A stretch of 62,000 nucleotides of DNA from Adiantum capillus-veneris (Eukaryota > Streptophyta > Polypodiopsida > Polypodiales > Pteridaceae). Positions within the stretch are counted from its first letter, which is position 1. Each line of letters begins with the position of its first letter. The DNA lies in assembly GCA_014529385.2 (NCBI GenBank), contig CM043947.1:123646891-123708890 (forward strand), in the 5' to 3' direction. Of the stretch, positions 58,239 through 62,000 are shown in pieces. The translations under genes were made by a program, and so were the position numbers. Below the pieces are notes generated by a model, which was given only the letters and a program-made list of their open reading frames with translations, searched no databases and had not been told where the DNA came from.

Positions 58239-59601
58239 TGTCATAACAACTAATATCTAATTCTCCCTAAATGATTTTCTCATGTTAAACTGATCATTTA
58301 ATATGGGGAAGTACCAAGGGAGAAAAATCTAGATTATTGGTTAAGCTGGCAGACTGGCCATAGTAGGGATCCAAAGGAGGGACAAAAGGGATCCAAGGGG
58401 GGGGCCATCTGCAAAAGAGCAATGTGCATCAATGGGCTTCAAAGACCCTAAGGTTCAGCCCATTAAGACTTCCAAAATGCCAAGGTTCCAAAATTCAATG
58501 AAAAGTCCAATGCTCAAACCTTAGGGAAATTGGATACCTAAAAGTCTTTACAAATCCCTTAAAAAAACCTCTCTAGAAGACTATTGGACAGTCTCCCAAG
58601 GGGTCAAATGAGCATTCAGCAGCCCAATGGCTTGCCTGATTCCTATTGGCCCCCAGAAGACTCAGGGGTCCAATTATGAAAGATTAATTCATTTATTTAA
58701 TTACCTAAAGCTCTCACAAAAGGGGAAAGGGGGACACATGTCAGAAGGCTAGCCATTATGCTTCTTAATTCTTATTGGCTAAGCCTGGCATGAGCCAATG
58801 GGGTGCTAGCATGAGTAAAATGCAAGAGGGGTTGACCAAGAGAGAGAGGAGGGGATGATTTTGGCAAGGCATGAACACACACACACTAACATAATCTCAT
58901 GTGAGAAGCAAAGAAGACTCTCTCTCCTTCTCAAGATTTAATGCAAAGCTCATCATCTACTCCAAGCTTGTGAGAAGGCAGGCCTACACCAACAACTCCT
59001 GGCTTTGTGATGCAAATCCAACCAAGAACTAAGATCCAGTGCATCCTCATCTCCTCGACCATGCTAATTACAAAGCTATGCTAGGCTATTATAATTATGA
59101 GTGATTATGTGAGGAGATATACTTCTTTCACGTAACAATACTCCTTCTTCCTCTCAATCTACTCTCATACCCCACTAGCTCTCACCATTCTTCAAAGGTG
59201 TGTGAGGTCTTGGGTCTAAGACCATGAGGGAACTGATGTTGTGTTCTTTAAGTGTGTGCATGGTGCTTGGAGCTTCCATCTTTATTGCACCAGCAAGTTA
59301 TTGAAGGAACAGAAAGTATTGTATTGTAAAATGTCTCCCTTGATGGGGGAAATCTATGTTATAAAGCCTTTTGGAGAGGGGACCGGCTCCATGAAAATCC
59401 GGTCCTCAATGTTGTCAATAGCTTAATTTCTCTCCCTTTTGAAGTATTTTTCATGCCTATCTAACTAGGTGTTATGATTTTTGTTGCTCTCTCCATCTAA
59501 GCACTCTTGCTATGCTCATTAAGAATCTATTCTAATTAAGTGATCACTATGTTTATGCTATTTTCCGCTACACACAAGTTACTAGGCCATTAAATGTTAC
59601 A
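58239..59601 (+). mobile_element. 5' LTR of an LTR retrotransposon
   Basis: The stretch begins TGTCATAACAAC and ends AATGTTACA (TG...CA), followed directly by TTGGTCTTCGAGCACGAGG. That is a mutated version of the initiator-tRNA-Met primer site TTGGTATCAGAGCACGAGG. The reverse-complement relative at 34,393-36,003 supports the extent. The 3' LTR lies beyond the window. Plus-strand frames inside it are not genes. Confidence 0.75.
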
Positions 59602-59620
59602 TTGGTCTTCGAGCACGAGG
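59602..59620 (+). other. Primer-binding site next to the 5' LTR
   Basis: TTGGTCTTCGAGCACGAGG resembles the plant tRNA-iMet primer-binding sequence except for changes in the TATCA portion. It fixes the LTR end and the plus-strand orientation. Confidence 0.65.
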
Positions 59621-60002
59621 TTTCTCTTTTCTTGATTAATAAGGGAGGTCCTCAAGCTAGCTATAAATGGTTGGTATTATTAATTGCAATTCAGTAAGTA
59701 AAATAGGGATTTTTTAAGCCTTGCAGTGCACCTGCTTCGTGCAGATAACGGGGCATCAACGTAAAGAGCTATGGTCTTAATAGTGGAGTCTTACGGGGCT
59801 TGCCTATAGCTTAACCACTATTGAGCTATTAGAATCTTTATAGGAGCTGGTACTATTTTGGTGATGAAAGACCCTCTATTCTACTCCTTGCAATTAATGA
59901 TATTTGAGGCATGGGTACAAGAGCTTGAGTGCTTTTCTAAAGGGGTTAAGAGGAGCAGCAACTAGTGATTGAAGTGCCAAAGAACACCTAAAAATTGTTA
60001 GA

Positions 60003-61500
60003 ATGGCTGACAATAGTGAAGAGAGTGAAATTAATGTTGATAGCTTTGATTTTGCTAATGAACAAGCTACTAATGATGCCCCTATGCTTGTATCTATCTT
60101 GTTTCTAGGCTTCAACAATCCATGGGCAATCAATCCCCTCCAAAGTGAAGTGCAACGGCAGCTACGAGCTCATGGGATTCTCCAAACTCCCCATCATGAA
60201 GAGAGAGTACCGGGGAAGACTCCTTGTGAGACTTCCAAAAGAGGCCTCTCTCCAATTTAGGAAGAAGAAGAGGATACATACGAAGGTCGCAAAAATTTAC
60301 TTCTTGATGCCGCATCTCCTTCCCAAAGCAGAACTCAAGAGCCCCCACCAAAAGAATGAGAAAGAAGTGAGTCTCCTTCCACCTCGGTGGAGATGGCTCC
60401 ATGAAGACGGCAGGTAAAACACTCTCCATCACCTCCTGAATGAAGAAGACCCTTGCACACTTCTCTATAACATAATTCAAAGAGGGATGACAGAAAACAA
60501 GAGAAGAAAAAGTTGAGAAAGAGGTCACCCTCTTCTCCATCTTCTTCCTCCTCTTCTTATTATGAAGAAAGTGATGGTGAATACAAGGAGGAATAAGGCA
60601 AAAAAAAGCCAAGAAAGAGGTCGCCCTCTTCCCCATCTTCCTCAAATTCTTCATCTTCTGAAGAAAGAAATGGTGCAACTTTTGAACCACCAAAAAGAAA
60701 AGTCCATATGAAATTTATGCCATGTGAACGAGGTCGTCCAAGCTCAAGAAGTTCAAAGAGGGAGGAAAGAACATCTCTTTTCTTACCTATGATGGCACCT
60801 TTGTTTCTACGGACAAAGTCTTCGCCTTCATCTAACAATTCGATGCGGAGTTTGGAGATGAGGGCTTCATGGAGTCCTCTTGGCTATGAATTTTCAATCA
60901 TCCACCAGACAATGGTAGTCTAGCCTACTGGCAAACGGTGAAGCTCCACAAACATGGAAAGCTTTAGAGCTTCCATCATGAAGCATTTTTTGGCTACCGA
61001 TGCAAAAGACAAAGTACTCATCGAATGGCAAAGCTTGAAGCTCTCTCCTTACGAATCTATTCACAAATACATATACAATTTTTGGGACTTACATCTCAAA
61101 GCCACTGTCTTAAAAAATATGTAATTTGGAGAGAAAAAACAACACTTTTGTACGGGCTTAACTGAAGATATGGCGGAGTATGTCAACTCCCAAAGGCCAC
61201 ACACCATATCCGTGGTCATACACCATACCATGGTGGCTTCACGATCACTTTCCTAACAAGGGCTAAGATAAATCTTAAGCCCACGGAGAACAAGGACCGT
61301 AACAATGAGCCTAAGGGGAAGGACAATGTCCAAAAGTCTCCTAAAGGCAGCGCCAACAACAACAAAGCGAAGGACAAGGGAGTTTATGAAGGCAAAAATA
61401 AACTCTCTCCTGAAGATCTTGAGCATTATCGTAAAGATAACCATTTCAAGTGCGGGGAGAAAGGGCATGCTTATCATGCTTGCCCCCACAAGAATACACA
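60003..61500 (+). pseudogene. Retrotransposon Gag, degraded
   Basis: The presumed start is MADNSEESEINVDSFDFANE. Downstream, with several frame changes and stops, come an Arg/Ser-rich stretch (KKKPRKRSPSSPSSSNSSSS near 60,600), the gag core SIMKHFLATDAKDKVLIEWQ and SLKLSPYESIHKYIYNFWDL (about 60,975-61,090), GLTEDMAEYVNSQRP, and the zinc knuckle FKCGEKGHAYHACPHK (about 61,446-61,493). The knuckle has spacing C-x2-C-x4-H-x4-C if the preceding Cys position is taken as Phe-Lys-Cys, so one Cys is missing from the usual CCHC. The multiple frameshifts show that it is inactive. Confidence 0.75.
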
Positions 61501-62000
61501 AAATGAGCATCCTAGAGCTACCTTGGTCGAAATCCAAGAAGAGGAAGCTCACCACAAAGGATCTCCTCTATGCCATGCTTGGAGAAAGGTAAGAGAATAT
61601 GATGTTTTTATTCTCTTTGACCCTAGTTCTACTCATAATTTCATATCCACATAGTTGGCCACCAAGCTAGGCATCCAAGCCTATGAGATGGAGATGTCCT
61701 ACCCGCCGATTGTGCTTTCAAGGGGCACGAAGCTTCAGTCACTCCCTTAATTGATAAATTGAGGCTCCATGTCCAAAGCTATGTGGACAAACATGACTTC
61801 TTTAACTCTCCTCTCAAGCATGAGGATGTAATCCTAGGGGCACCATGGTTTGATCGCATGGCTGCCAATGTTAAATTGCCTAAAAGAAAAATCTACTTTA
61901 GGTTCAGGGAAAAGGATATGCACATAGATGCCAAAGAGTTGGATAACACCATTGTGAGGTCCCCAAACCTGCCAACACCAAAAAGCGGAATTGGATCCTT
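61501..62000 (+). pseudogene. Retrotransposon protease region, degraded, cut by the window end
   Basis: EYDVFILFDPSSTHNFIS (about 61,590-61,650) corresponds to the protease active-site region of Ty3-type elements (usual pattern LFDxGAxHSFIS), with the Gly changed to Ser. Further on, DVILGAPWFDRMAANVKL (about 61,826-61,880) matches the protease C-terminal block DVILGMxWL. Stops interrupt the first frame and the two blocks are in different frames. Reverse transcriptase should follow outside the window. Confidence 0.7.

Overview
The window looks like repeat-rich nuclear DNA of a land plant with a large genome. The evidence is a spliced plant-type short-chain reductase gene with six exons, plant-type CACTA, Ty3/gypsy and other LTR retrotransposons, tRNA-derived SINE-like units, long (CT/GA)n tracts and AT-rich non-coding DNA. 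I cannot fix the species. A fern, lycophyte or other large-genome plant would fit, but nothing here proves it.

Layout. 0.85-6.45 kb: a degraded minus-strand LTR element whose right LTR is split by a 0.77-kb inverted-repeat transposon. 6.5-9.6 kb: no gene seen. 9.68-11.24 kb: the one clearly intact host gene, a minus-strand dihydroflavonol/cinnamoyl-CoA-reductase-like enzyme of 320 aa, with GA repeats in its leader region and first intron. 14.38-15.43 kb: broken fragments of three unrelated host genes side by side (acetylornithine aminotransferase, small heat-shock protein, beta-tubulin), with splice-site sequences preserved. 18.9-31.74 kb: a CACTA (En/Spm) transposon. Its minus-strand accessory gene has a 2-kb leader intron filled with a palindromic CCAAT-rich array, and its plus-strand transposase gene is degraded. 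A young non-autonomous LTR element (27,980-31,019) sits inside a transposase exon.

32.4-33.7 kb: a local duplication and a satellite whose units carry different microsatellites. 34.3-36.1 kb: an LTR lying between two (GA)n tracts. 36.7-40.3 kb: an unrecognised gene with many small exons. 42.1-47.4 kb: a gag-protease-only LTR element. 47.7-49.7 kb: another unrecognised gene, split by a related solo LTR. 51.6-52.1 kb: a LINE reverse-transcriptase fragment split by a small inverted-repeat transposon. 52.7-55.1 kb: several copies of an approximately 48-bp near-perfect palindrome, partly in tandem. 55.5-56.3 kb: another tandem array. 58.2-62.0 kb: the 5' LTR, gag and protease region of a degraded LTR retrotransposon that runs off the window.

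Most genes here are mobile-element genes. The nesting gives usable history: several insertions can be removed on paper to restore an empty site or a reading frame, which defines element ends and target-site duplications precisely. The least familiar items are the palindrome array at 54-55 kb, the inverted-repeat transposon family with 6-7-bp target duplications, the CCAAT array inside the CACTA leader intron, and the captured-exon cluster at 14-15 kb.
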